NCBI GenBank assembly: GCA_030340625.1
Contig: JAOPHQ010004270.1
Coordinates: forward strand, 72,001 to 136,000
Direction: 5' to 3'
DNA length: 64,000 nucleotides
Source of the DNA: Merluccius polli
Lineage: Eukaryota; Chordata; Actinopteri; Gadiformes; Merlucciidae
Shown one piece after another: positions 34,540-47,165 of this stretch (position 1 is the stretch's first letter; each line of letters opens with the position of its first letter). A program made the position numbers and the translations under genes. The notes below the pieces were generated by a model. It saw only the letters and a list, made by a program, of their open reading frames with translations. It did no database searches and was not told the origin of the DNA.

Positions 34540-37500
34540 ATGGAGCCAGGCAGTGGACAGTGTGTGTTGCTCGTGTGTGTAACGTTGTGCTTTCTCCAGG
34601 TCTGGAGCCACGGAGGTAAGAGATATTCCTTCGATTTATGTTAAACCCATCTAGACTCAAGTGTTTAATCTAAAGACTAGAATGTTTAACTCATCTAAAG
34701 ACCAGAGTGTTGAATCTAAAGACTAGTGTTTAACTCATCTCAAGACTCAAGTGTTTAATCTAAAGACTAGAGTGTTTAACACATCTAAAGACTAGAGTGT
34801 TTAACTCATCTAAAGACCAGAGTGTTTAACTCATTTAAAGACCAGAGTGTTTAACTCATCTAAAGACTAAAGTGTTTAGATCATCTAAAGGCCAGTGTTT
34901 AACTCATCTAAAGACCAGTGATTAACTCATCTAAAGACCAAAGTGTTTAACTCATCTAAAGACCAGTGTTTAACTCATCTAAAGACTAGAGTGATTAACT
35001 CATCTAAAGACTAAGACTGTTTAACTTGTTTCATAATGTCGTCCAGCTGTGTTTGTGTCTGTTGTGTCGTATAGTTGTGCGTCGGGCGGCACTAGCACGG
35101 AGCGTGTTCGTGCGGCCAAGGAGAGCAAACTCGTTCTTCATCGAGGAGCTCCTGCAGGGAGACCTGGAGAGGGAGTGCATTGAGGAGAACTGCAGCTATG
35201 AGGAGGCGCGGGAGTTCTTCGAAGACACGCAGCAAACTGTACGGCGTATGCACACACCGCTATGATTCTAAGGATGCTACTGCTAATGATGCTACTGCTG
35301 AAGATGCTAATGCTGCTACTGCTAATCTACTGATTCTACTACCGATAATGGTGCTAATGCTGCTATTACTGATAATAATGGTGCTAATGCTGCTACTACT
35401 GATGATATAGGGCTAATGGGGATAGCAAGACTTGTCATTTGAACATGCTTTTGTGATGTCATCAGTCTGGATGTTGTTTTAGTGATGTCATAGGAACACC
35501 CTGTTTCTTCTTTCAGATCTCATTCTGGACCACTTACTACGGTACGATTATCTATCTTTCTAACTGTCTCTCTATATCTCTATCTATCCATCTCAGTGTT
35601 GATGGAGTGTAATGGAGTGTGTTAAAGGAGTGTGATGGAGTGTGTTGAAGAAGTGTTTTCTCCTCTGTGTGTTTGGGGTGAAGGTCAAGACCAGTGTCAG
35701 CCCAACCCGTGCCTCCACAGTGGGAACTGTACAAACAGAGTGGGGGGCTTCCTCTGCAGCTGCCGGGACTCCTACTATGGACCCAACTGTGCGCAGAAGA
35801 GACCGGCCACACCAGACACGACCCCACAAGTCACTAAAGCAGGTAAAACGACCCCACAAGTCACTAAAGCAGGTAAAACAACCCCACAAGTCACTACAGC
35901 AGGTAATACGACCCCATAAGTCACTATAGCGGGTAACACATCCCCCAAAGTCACTATAATAGATAAAATCCTCACAAAACACCATAGCAGGTTACATCCT
36001 CACAAGTCACTATAGCAGGTAACATGACCTCACACGTCACTATAGCAGGTAACACATCCCCAAAAGTGACTATAAAAGATAACATCCACACAAATCACAA
36101 TAGCAGGTAACATCCTCACAAGTCACCATAGCAGGTAACATGACCTCACAAGTCACTATAGCATGTAACACATCCTCAATAGTCACTATATCAGATAACA
36201 TGTCCTCACAAGTCACTAAAGCAGATAACATTCTCAAAAGTCACTATAGCAGGTGACATCCTCACAAGTCGCTATAGCAGATAACATGGCCCCCACAAGT
36301 CACTATAGCAGGTAAAATCCTCACAAGTCACTAAAGCAGGTAACATGACCCCCGCACATCACTATAGCAGATAACATCCTCACAAGTTGCTATGGCAAGT
36401 AACATGACCCCCCACAAGTCACTATAGCAGGTAACATTCTCACAAGTTACTATAGCAGGTAACATCCCCACAAGTTTCTATAGCAGATAACATCCTCACA
36501 AGTCACTAAATCAGATAACATCTTCACAAGTCACTATAGCAGGTAACATCCTCACTAGTCACTGTAGCAGGTAACATCATACAATTTACTATAGCAGGTA
36601 ACATGACCCCCACAAGTCACTATAGCAGGTAACACATTGTCAAAAGTCACTATAGCAGATAACATGTCCTCACAAGTCACTAAAGCAGATAACATTCTCA
36701 AACGTCACTATGGCAGGTGACATCCTCACAAGTCACTATAGCAGGTAACATCGTCACAAGTCACTATAGCAGGTAATATCGTCACAAGTCACTATAGCAG
36801 GTAACATGACCCCCACACGTTACTATAGCAGGTTACATCCTCACAAGTCACTATAGCAGATGACATCCTCATAAGTCACTATAGCAAGTAACATCCTCAC
36901 AAGTTACTATAGCAGATAACATCCCCACAATTCACTATAGCAGATAACATGGCCCCCACAAGTCACTATAGCAGGTGACATCCTCACAAGTCACTGCAGG
37001 TAACATCCTCACAGGTCACTATAGCAGGTAACATCCTCACAAGTCAATATAGCAGGTAACATGACCCCCACAGTTACTATAGCAGGTAACATCTTCACAA
37101 GTCACTATAGCAGATAACATCCTCACAAGTCACTATAGCAAGTAACATCCTCACAAGTTACTACAGCAGATAACATCCTCACAATTCACTATAGCAGATA
37201 ACATGGCCTCCACAAGTCACTCTAGCAGGTAAAATCCTCACAAGTCACTACAGCAGGTAACATGACCCCCACACGTCACTATAGCAGATAACATCCTCAC
37301 AAGTTACTATGGCAAGTAACATGACCCCCACAAGTCACTATAGCAAGTAACATTCTCACAACTTACTATAGCAGGTAACATCCTCACAAGTCACTTTAGC
37401 AGGTAACATGACCCCCACAAGTATAGCAGGTAACATCCTCACAAGTCACTAAATCAGATAACATCCTCACAAGTCACTATAGCAGATAACATCCTCACAA

Positions 37501-38081
37501 GTCACTATAGCAGGTACATGACCTCACAAGTCACTATAGCAGGTAAGACATTGTCAAAAGTCACTATAGCAGATAACATGTCCTCACAAGTCACTAAAGC
37601 AGATAATATTCTCAAACGTCACTATAGCAGGTGACTTCCTCACAAGTCACTATAGCAGGTAACATCGTCACAAGTCACTATAGCAGGTAATATCGTCACA
37701 AGTCACTATAGCAGGTAACATGACCCCCACACGTTACTATAGCAGGTTACATCCTCACAAGTCACTATAGCAGATAACATCCTCACAATTCACTATAGCA
37801 GATAACATGGCCCCCACAAGTCACTATAGCAGGTGACATCCTCACAAGTCACTATAGCAGGTGACATCCTCACAAGTCACTATAGCAGGTAACATCCTCA
37901 CAGGTCACTATAGCAGGTGACATTCTCACAAGTCACTATAGTCCTCACAAGTCACAAGGTAAAGTCCTCACAAGTTACTATAGCATGTAACATGACCCCC
38001 ACAAGTTACTATGGCAGGTAACATGACCCCCACAAGTACTAAATCACATGTACAACTGTATATGTTGTGTGGGTGTCCCAC

Positions 38082-38112
<31 letters not shown>

Positions 38113-38118
38113 CTTCTA

Positions 38119-38158
<40 letters not shown>

Positions 38159-38699
38159 TTCAGTGTTCTGCCAACGGTCCTGGTTCCTGTCATCAGTTCT
38201 GTAGAGTCTATAACAATGAGCTGATCTGTTCCTGCACCGAGGGATTCAGACTACACACTGACCAACGCACTTGTCTGGCTGACGGTAAGGCACAGCTGTC
38301 TACCTGACACACACTTGTCTACCTGACACACACCTGTCTACCTGACAGTAAGATACACTTGTCAGCCTGATAGACACACTGGTCTACCTCGCTGTCCCCC
38401 AACCACATCACACGTCCTTATGTGTGTGTTCTGTTACCAGCTGAGTATCCATGTGGACGGTGGTTGCCGAGCAACAAGAACCAAACAGCCTTAGCCCCGC
38501 CCCCATGCTCTGATGGACGGTGTCCATGGCAGGTAGGTCTCTCAGTCAATCACAACCATCCACCTCTTTTCCCAGCAAATGGGAAGAGAGACCCAAGGCT
38601 AATGCATGAACAAGACGTAGACACTCTTTATCACCAAATACACCACATTATTATTTATGATATATTATTATCATAAATACTTACTATCATTATTTATAT

Positions 38700-38779
<80 letters not shown>

Positions 38780-40058
38780 CTATTATTATTTATGATAAAA
38801 AACAGTTTTGAAATCATTATTATTTGATATATTATTTGATATATTATATATTATTACTATCATTATTTATAGAAATGAATAGAATAGAAAATACTTTACT
38901 GTCCCCTAGGGGAAATTTGTCATGGACTCAAAGTGTGTAGTGCAAAGTAGAAGCTGCCCTTACAGACAATAAATACACATAAAATACATATAGCAGCTAA
39001 AGACATACACATACATACATTGTTGTAATTAGTAGTATTATTGGCATTATTAGTATTCTAACTAATATTGTTATGTTGTCAGGTGTCTCTGTCCGACAGC
39101 GAAGGAGAAGAGCTTTGTGAGGGCGTGGTCCTAGGGGGCGTGGCCATCCTGACCTCAGCTCAATGTTACACAGGAACCACAAGAAGCCTGCATGTACACT
39201 GGGGTTAGACACTCACTCACTCACAAACACACATACAGACACCCACACACACAGACACAGACACACAATAATAACAAGTTAAAATAACAGTATTACCTGT
39301 TATACTAGTAATAACAGCTTATAATAAAGATATTACATTGTATAAATTATTAAATAAAGGTTTTAAGAACAGTAATAACATAACATCTAATAGTAATAAC
39401 ACTTTATAATAACAGTATGAAAGTTATAATAACAGTAATAACATTATAATAACACATTATATTAACAGTATTAAATGTTATAATAACAGTATTTGATGTA
39501 TTTTCAGTTGAAACTTCAGGAGTTCAGAAGGTCTCCATCATCGGCTTCTACGTTCACCATGGCTTCCAGTTGGGTCACCATGATAACGACCTGGTGGTCC
39601 TCCACTTGGCCATGCCCCTGGTCTTCGGCCCCTCCCTCTTCCCGCTCTGCTTGCCCACCAAGGACTTCAGTGAGAACGTACTGATGCATGCTGGGAATCC
39701 CGGGCTGGCGTGGGTGGGGCGGAGGTCAGAGGTCGTGACCTACATGACCCTGGACAACTGTCGCCAACTCCTCAACACCTCTCACCCAATTAGCAACAAG
39801 ATGTTCTGCATGGATGGCCAGAACAGCAGACATGGCCGACAGGAAGTGGTGGGGCGCTGGCGGGCGTCGCCGGTGGCATCGCAGCGTCACGAGACGGCCT
39901 TCCTCACCGGCCTGCTGCTGTCACAACCCCCCGGGGGGCAGGGCCTGGTCTTCACCAAGCTGTCTCGCTTCCTGCCATGGGTCACCGGCACACTGGGCCA
40001 GATCCACAGACTCCATGAAGACGTCACGCCTCAGGTCAGCCAGCTCCCAGAGCCATGA
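34540..40058 (+). CDS. proz: Protein Z (vitamin K-dependent, non-catalytic), complete
   Basis: Exons: 34540-34615, 35075-35238, 35517-35541, 35684-35842, 38156-38284, 38441-38532, 39083-39203, 39508-40058; all in frame (438 codons). Signal peptide; propeptide with RPRR; Gla domain ANSFFIEELLQGDLEREC; EGF1 (CQPNPCLHSGNCTN) with an added TTPQVTKA linker; EGF2 (CHQFCRVYNNELICSC). The exon before the protease fold has CGRWLPSN and CPWQ but no RIVGG, so it cannot be activated. His57 is Gln (TSAQC), Asp is kept (DNDLVVL), and the GDSGGP region reads GRWRASP. FLTGLLLSQPPGGQGLVFTK matches protein Z. In vertebrates protein Z is a plasma cofactor for inhibition of factor Xa by the serpin ZPI. The donor of exon 4 is the first of an amplified series. 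AATAAA is at 40645. Confidence 0.95.
34660..35030. repeat. 25-bp minisatellite in proz intron 1
   Basis: Units of 'ctcatctaaagaccagagtg' plus 'tttaa', about 14 copies with substitutions, starting about 45 bp after the exon 1 donor. Confidence 0.88.
35819..38040 (+). repeat. ~28-30-bp minisatellite derived from the proz exon 4 splice donor
   Basis: The array begins inside exon 4. The last coding bases (accccacaagtcactaaagc, ag) and donor gtaaaa are repeated as 30-bp units, then decay to about 28-bp units (aagtcactatagcaggtaac plus atcctcac), roughly 75 copies. Most units carry an AGCAG|GTAAC-type donor sequence; others have mutated it (AGCAGATAAC). Confidence 0.92.
38702..38776. repeat. AT dinucleotide microsatellite
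   Basis: (AT)n of about 37 copies in proz intron 6. Confidence 0.95.
38880..38990 (-). mobile_element. Rex1-like LINE 3' end fragment
   Basis: 'atactttactgtcccctagg' followed by 'ggaaatttgtcatgga' resembles the 3' end of Rex1-type LINEs read on the minus strand; compare ctttattgatccccgagggg at 53563. Only about 110 bp are present. Confidence 0.5.
39220..39500. repeat. AATAACA-rich repeat in proz intron 7
   Basis: Irregular 'ttataataacagtaataaca' repeats follow a short CACACAGACA tract. No other feature is seen in this intron. Confidence 0.7.
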
Positions 40059-40660
40059 GGACGCCTCACTCTGTCACCGCAAGGACGCCCTCACCCTGTC
40101 ACCCCGAGCCATGAGGATGCCTCACCCTGTCACCCCGATGACGCCTCATTCTGTCACCCCGAGCCATGAGGATGCTTCTGTCACCCCGAGGATGACTCAC
40201 CCTGTCACCCAGAGGATACCTCACCCTGTCACCCTGAGCCATGAGGACGTCTCACCGGCATCCAGAGCCATGAGGACGCCTCACCCCGTCACCCTGAGGA
40301 CGTCTCACCCTGAATGACCATGTCACATCCCAAGTGACATCACCCCCTAAATGATGACATCATACCCTAGCGATGATGTCACACCCTGACGGTGACATCA
40401 AACCTCAAATCAGCCAATACTCTAGAGCTCTAATGGTGGTCACACCCTAAAAAAGGATGTCACACACAGAGTCCTCAGATCAGCCAATACGGATTGAGCT
40501 GCTGCTTGTTGAATATAATTTGTCCGTATAGAACAGCACACTCGCTCATCAAACGAATACCATGAGTTTAATATTTCCTCCCACATCCCTCTATGTGTCA
40601 CTCTCACCAGGTTGAGCCGATGGAGCAAACAAACCGTATATAGAAATAAAATGATTAAAC
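40059..40660 (+). other. proz 3' UTR with tandem repeats and AATAAA
   Basis: The stop codon is followed by about eight copies of 'gccatgaggacgcctcaccc' plus 'tgtcaccccga'. AATAAA is at 40645-40650. Confidence 0.7.
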
Positions 40661-40751
40661 AACTTGCTGTGTTATTTCTTTCTGTATATGTATGTTACTC
40701 CCCCAACATCTAACACCTACCTGCTCTTTAATGACCTGTCTCTGTACTGTC

Positions 40752-40842
40752 TAACCCCGACCTGCTCCTTAATGACCTGTCTCTGTACTGTCTATCGGTT
40801 AGACAGTACAGAGACAGGTCATTAAGGAGCAGGTCGGGGTTA
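40752..40842. repeat. Perfect 43-bp hairpin
   Basis: Arms 40752-40794 (taaccccgacctgctcctta...) and 40800-40842 are exact reverse complements with a 5-nt spacer. A direct copy of most of the left arm precedes it (from about 40716). A further piece, taacccctacctgctcctta, follows the big palindrome at 45912. Confidence 0.92.
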
Positions 40843-43693
40843 GACTCTAAGAGGCCGCAGTATACTCGCCGTTCCCAAGCTGTCGCGCGCCATTGTGACG
40901 TCAAAATGACGTAGATCTCGCCGGCGCCACAGGATTTTGGCCCGTTCGCGCCGTGTCGCGCCAACACGGTCTCACACCCAACTCGTCACATATTGAGGCC
41001 TGGGCACTGACCCATGTCGTCAACATTTGCAGCAGAAGGTACCCCCGTAGCGTCGCTCCTGGACGACTCGCGCCGCCCCATAGACCTGGGGGGTATTGCA
41101 CAAAACTAGGATACATAAATCCAGGATAATTGAGTAAGCGCGGCTTGGACTATTCTGCTCGGCGGTATCCTGGCTTATTCAGTTGCACGATTGCCAAGTC
41201 AGGATAAATAGGCGCGGCTAAATCACATCAGGTGAAGCTATAGTTGGGATAAGCGGCTTGAATAGACCTCGCGATCGCTCACAGAATCACCGATCGGAAC
41301 ATGGCGTTTCATACGTCACGGCCGTTGAACAGCTCCTTATTGGATACCCGACCCAAGCCCGACGGGACCCGAGGGGACCCGACGGTACCCGACGGGCCGG
41401 GTCGGGTTCGGACAGATATTTAGAAATTATGCTCGGGTTCGGGTCGGGCTCGGTGACGTCTGCGCGATTTGAAATGTGCAATTTAAAACAGCTTATTATG
41501 CATGGTAGCCAATGGGCTGTTTCACATGTTGCAAAGGTTCGATTGTGTGATTAAAATACATTTTATAAATAGGACATAAGCATGTTGCAACCCAGTCTCA
41601 TATAGAAACGTACCCTGACTACGTTGGTCCAAAGTGCCAAACGTAGAGGGGTTACAATAATGGCCCTTAAATTGTATGACTGTTACATTTTTTCGGCCTA
41701 TTCTTTTCCCATGGTTTTGCGTCCAAGTCACGTGACTTTCAAGGTTCACGTGACTTTTTCAGATTCCACATAGGACTCCCTTGTGATGTCACTCCGTCTG
41801 ACGGATCAAACCCTCGCCCACAACATGTCTGAGGTTGATTTGCTGATCAACACATTATTCCGTGGCAGCGGGAGAAACTAATGTTGACAAAGTGACGAGT
41901 TACGATCGGATGTTTGTCCGCTGTTTAATTTTTGATGGTGTGTGGGCATCCGTCCTGTGGTTAGTTATTACTCCTGTATCAGAGCTATAGAGTAAACAAC
42001 TCTATAAACAACTCTATGTTTACTCTATAGCTCTGATTCCTGCACCATGTTTCAATGACGTCAGGTTGCTAGGGGCTACGGCTGACAGACGCCACCTGTC
42101 CCATTGGGAGGACCTATCAGCCGGAAGTACTGTCCTTACTGTACTATTGTTTATGTTGTAGGCTAATGTCATAAGTGTTGACAATAAAGTTTGTTAAAAC
42201 AACAACAACTATGTCCCACACCACAATGTATGTCCCACAATGTTAACTCCAAACAATTCATGTTCGTCCAATTCATGGACAAACAAAGCAGCTGGAAACA
42301 CGTCTAAAAACACTTGAAATAGAATGTAGCCTATATTTATATTTTTACAACATCAATCTCCCTATAATATGAACAAAATATGATCAGGTTATACTTTCTC
42401 TCTTGAAAACGGGCAAAACGCTAACCCTAACCCTAACCCGGAAAATGAATTTAAAATCTACAAACATTCGGAAAATGCAATACAATGAAGTGTGCGGCGC
42501 CATGTTTTTTCTGCCATGTTTTTTGTAGTTCTAAAATGTTTAGTTAACGTTTTCCCTATTATGTGAAAATGTGTCAAGGAACTTCGCAAGTGTATTATAT
42601 GTTTTAGGGACCGGGGAGCACATTTATTTGGTCAGATTTCATTTTTACTATTGTTAATTGGGTGAAATCTGGTTTTGACCTTACCCAGTAGCGCCCCCTG
42701 ATGGTTTGGCAAAGGCTACAAAGGCCATGATAGAAGAAGTCAAGGGCTTTCCAAAAATGTTTTCCCCATGTTTGTATCACATTGTGTTGCTTTTCTGTAA
42801 GTGTTGCTTTTCTGTAAGCCTTTAAAAGAGCCTTAGGTTCAAGGTTCAAAGGGCATTCCTGATATATCCTGCATATCTGTACTCTGCAGATCAAGACCTT
42901 TCCAACGGTGTCTTCATTGTCATCCTACGACAAAGTTTCATTTTTATCTTGCTCACTGCCTTGCTCACTGATGCGTACTTTCTCACAGCCTATATAGAGC
43001 CAAGATGGATAAAATCACTAAAACATATTTTAAGGGATATTTAGTGGCAAAATGTGTTCAACATATTGATGGTGACCTTATCCTTAGTCATGCTTTTCAA
43101 TTTGGAGCAGTTTAGACCCCATTTACCCCTTAAACTACTTAATGTTTCATATAAATATTTCCATATTACTTAATATGACCATTTATAGCCATTGTGTTCC
43201 CTTCCCCAGGGCTGACAGGATTGCCGTGGATGAACCAATAGTATATAATATGGTAATGAGAATGTATGTCTGTGTGCAGTTACATTTTTACACACAGTTG
43301 TTTTTAATTGACCAAGATATGAGCTTTTGAAAGAAAGTAGGCCTGTGTCGTATGCAAAGGGCGTTAGAACTAGGGTTAGCGTTTTGCCCGTTTTCAAGAG
43401 AGAAAGTATAACCTGATCATATTTTGTTCATATTATAGGGAGATTGATGTTGTAAAAATATAAATATAGGCTACATTCTATTTCAAGTGTTTTTAGACGT
43501 GTTTCCAGCTGCTTTGTTTGTCCATGAATTGGACAAACATGAATTGTTTGGAGTTAACATTGTGGGACATACATTGTGGTGTGGGACATAGTTGTTGTTG
43601 TTTTTTTAACAAACTTTATTGTCAACACTTATGACATTACAACATAAACAATAGTACAGTAAGGACAGTACTTCCGGCTGATAGGTCCTCCCA

Positions 43694-44119
43694 ATAGAGC
43701 GTAACAGTGACCGCCCCTTTTTAACAGCTCCAGTGCCGGAAGTAAATTTCCCATGCATTTATCTCGTCCACTTTTCGTATAATCCTTATAAAAAGAGTAT
43801 TAAGCCTTTAACCAAGCCAATCGTTCGTTATGGTAGTCGTGACCATATTATGTTTGATTCGGGCATAAAAAGAATTTGGAAAACGGAAGAAAAGCCAAAG
43901 GTACAAGACTGTGTACATTATTTGTTGACCGAGTGAGGAACTACTCATCCCGAATCAAACATAATATGGTCACGACTACCATAACGAACGATTGGCTTGA
44001 TTAAAGGCTTAATACTCTTTTTATAAGGATTCTACGAAAAGTGGACGAGATAAATGCATGGGAAATTTACTTCCGGCACTGGAGCTGTTAAAAAGGGGGC
44101 GGTCACTGTTGCGCTATAT
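43694..44119. mobile_element. Fold-back element, copy 1
   Basis: Arms of about 175 bp (atagagcgtaacagtgaccg ... tgtttgattcggg) are inverted around a spacer of about 70 bp. It is present only in the right arm of the large palindrome. Without it the flanks join as 'cctcccaatgggacagg', a sequence seen uninterrupted near 52755. Confidence 0.85.
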
Positions 44120-45261
44120 GGGACAGGTGGCATCTGTCAGCCATAGCCCCTAGCAACCTGACGTCATTGAAACATGGTGCAGGAATCAGAGCTATAGAAA
44201 CATAGAGTTGTTTATAGAGTTGTTTACTCTATAGCTCTGATACAGGAGTAATAACTAACCAACAGGACGGATGCCCACACACCATCAAAATTAAACAGCG
44301 GACAAACATCCGATCGTAACTCGTCACTTTGTCAACATTAGTTTCTCCCGCTGCCACGGAATAATGTGTTGATCAGCAAATCAACCTCAGACATGTTGTG
44401 GGCGAGGGTTTGATCCGTCAGACGGAGTGACATCACAAGGGAGTCCTATGTGGAATCTGAAAAAGTCACGTGAACCTTGAAAGTCACGTGACTTGGACGC
44501 AAAACCATGGGAAAAGAATAGGCCGAAAAAATGTAACAGTCATACAATTTAAGGGCCATTATTGTAACCCCTCTACGTTTGGCACTTTGGACCAACGTAG
44601 TCAGGGTACGTTTCTATATGAGACTGGGTTGCAACATGCTTATGTCCTATTTATAAAATGTATTTTAATCACACAATCGAACCTTTGCAACATGTGAAAC
44701 AGCCCATTGGCTACCATGCATAATAAGCTGTTTTAAATTGCACATTTCAAATCGCGCAGACGTCACCGAGCCCGACCCGAACCCGAGCATAATTTCTAAA
44801 TATCTGTCCGAACCCGACCCGGCCCGTCGGGGTACCGTCGGGTCCCCTCGGGTCCCGTCGGGCTTGGGTCGGGTATCCAATAAGGAGCTGTTCAACGGCC
44901 GTGACGTATGAAACGCCATGTTCCGATCGGTGATTCTGTGAGCGATCGCGAGGTCTATTCAAGCCGCTTATCCCAACTATAGCTTCACCTGATGTGATTT
45001 AGCCGCGCCTATTTATCCTGGCTTGGCAATCGTGCAACCGAATAAGCCAGGATACCGCCGAGCAGAATAGTCCAAGCCGCGCTTACTCAATTATCCTGGA
45101 TTTATGTATCCTAGTTTTGTGCAATACCCCCCAGGTCTATGGGGCGGCGCGAGTCGTCCAGGAGCGACGCTACGGGGGTACCTTCTGCTGCAAATGTTGA
45201 CGACATGGGTCAGTGCCCAGGCCTCAATATGTGACGAGTTGGGTGTGAGACCGTGTTGGTC

Positions 45262-45850
45262 GCGCACCTCTCTTTTTTTTTCAGCGGCGTGCGACAAAGC
45301 GGAAACAAACGCGGACGAGTTCGAAGGCACATTTTAATGCGCCTTATTGCTAAGGCTTCTTTCTTTATATGTTCTATTTTATTGTGTGGTGTAGGCCTAT
45401 CTTCTTTCGCTAATAAACCGTGGTTTTACGTAAGTGCTGTCTACTGTTGTTGTGGTCAAAGACGAGTGGAATTACGTGGCTGAAAAACTATCTCAAAGCG
45501 GCATTAAGTTATAAAATAAAAGTATATAAGATAATCACTAAGTTATTAAGATGGATGCTTACAAACACTATTCATATGAGAACTGCTGCCATACACTGGA
45601 CTGTTGATGGCTGACCAGGTGGGGCAGTGATGTAGAATAAAATGGAAAGTAATAGACATAATGCTGTATAGTGAGAGACATCCCGGTGAACTATTCTAAT
45701 GAAGACACAGGGGTGGCAGTATTAGCATATCTCTTCTTCTACTGCGTAGAAATAGCAGAGTCGGTAGCCTTTCCTCAGTGGCGCCACCTCTGTTCAGGAG
45801 AAGACTGCAACTACTGTCGCGGCCACCAGCGCGAGTATAAATAGTTAGCG
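45262..45850. other. Unpaired segment in the right part of the large palindrome
   Basis: This stretch has no mirror copy in the left arm. It contains no frame that I recognise. Confidence 0.5.
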
Positions 45851-45912
45851 TGCTCCCGTGACGTCACATTGTCGCGCGACAGCTTGGGAACGGCGAGTAT
45901 ACTGCGGCCTTA

Positions 45913-46924
45913 ACCCCTACCTGCTCCTTAATGACATGCATCTCACTATAAAGGCAGGAATCCGTCAGCCTTCCATCCCGTTGGTCGACCCCACGTCGCA
46001 CTGTTTTGCTCAGGACCCAGGGATGTGCAGTGTCCTATTTGGACACGCGGCACGGTCAACATATTAATACACTTTGAATAGAAAACCAGTGCACACCGGC
46101 AGTTGCCGTCACACCGCGTTGGACTGTGGGTAATGGAGTCTTCTCTTGTATGAAACAGCAGCTCTTTTACAGGCAGCGGATCGCTGACTGCACTGACACA
46201 CTCACTAGTCTACTAAATGACCAGACAGTACTAGAAGTACACCCACCATTGAACATTGTCAGAATCTCTTAGAGATGCTAATGTTTCATTGTTATACCAT
46301 TGCCCGGGTGAATACTCGATTCTGATTGGCTGGAGAGGTATGCATTATTTTTCGATAACATGCACGCCCAAGACGCAAGCAGCCTCATCACCGGTCTAAA
46401 AATAAATGCGCTAAACGAAACGTTAGTACGGTAACTGTCAACTTCAACCGGACTCGGGGGGTCACGTTACCATGTCGTGACCAAGGTCGTCTATTTACTG
46501 GAGTAATAAGGTAACGTCCGCATTCCATATGAATCTCATGTTAATTCCACAGAGGAAACATTTGATAGACATTTTGATAACCAATGTAAAACTACACTGA
46601 GATTACTGCACAAACTGCTTATAAACCCCCATGTTAAATTAAAGTGGCAACATTCATGTTAAAACATTCATGTTCAAATATTTTAAACTGCTAGTGTCAT
46701 CACCAGACTATAAAGCTGCTTATCCACGTCAATACAGTGATCAGGAATACGCCATGATGGCTGCTGACCCCTAACAACCGACTGATGAGAAACAAGCTGG
46801 GGTGAAGGTACATCTCCATCGCTCCAGGTAGAAAGTATGTCGTTTACCTCCAATGCTATGGATCCACATGCATGTCCTTCTATTGCCTGGCAGGACAGTT
46901 GGTCTATCCGAGGTGAAGCTAACT
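45913..46924. other. No recognised gene
   Basis: The sequence around 46310-46420 (gaatactcgattctgattgg) is typical of a fish DNA-transposon flank, but no ends could be paired. A minus-strand frame at 46683-46949 is open and has no recognisable domain. Confidence 0.3.
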
Positions 46925-47165
46925 TTTCAAGAAAGTATAACCTGAACATATTTTGTTCATATTATAGGGAGATTGGTGTTGTAAAAATATAAATATAGGC
47001 TACATTTTATTTCAAGTTTTTTTAAGACATGTTTCCAGCTGCTTTGTTTGTCCATGAATTGGACAAACATGAATTGTTTGGAGTTCACACTGTGGGACAT
47101 ACATTGTGGTGTGGGACAATAATAGTTGTTGTTGTTTTTTTAACAAACTTTATTGTCAACAATAT

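Larger units (their letters stand above)
40850..45912. mobile_element. Giant inverted repeat (5.1 kb palindromic element)
   Basis: Outer ends aggccgcagtatactcgccg (40850) and its complement (to 45912) enclose arms 40969 to about 42430 and 43370 to 45260, which mirror each other. In the middle lies a spacer of about 0.95 kb. Arm identity is very high: the stretch 41522-41749 is translated identically from 44470-44697, and a GC-rich segment differs by one inserted C. Inside each arm is the motif GGGGGGTATTGCACAAAACT and, further in, the palindromic repeat family. The right arm has an extra fold-back insertion (43694-44119). 45262-45850 is unpaired. No transposase is found. Confidence 0.85.

Noticed and set aside
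36000..38040. Possible coding continuation of proz exon 4 through the minisatellite
   Set aside because: A stop appears in the fourth unit (35918) and unit length becomes 28 bp, so the frame cannot continue.
41522..44697. Identical 75-residue frames on opposite strands (41522-41749 and 44470-44697)
   Set aside because: They are the two arms of the large palindrome; the identity is due to the inverted repeat, with no domain or codon evidence for a gene.
46683..46949. 88-residue minus-strand frame in the region before the Gypsy element
   Set aside because: No domain recognised and no repeat partner; kept only as unassigned sequence.
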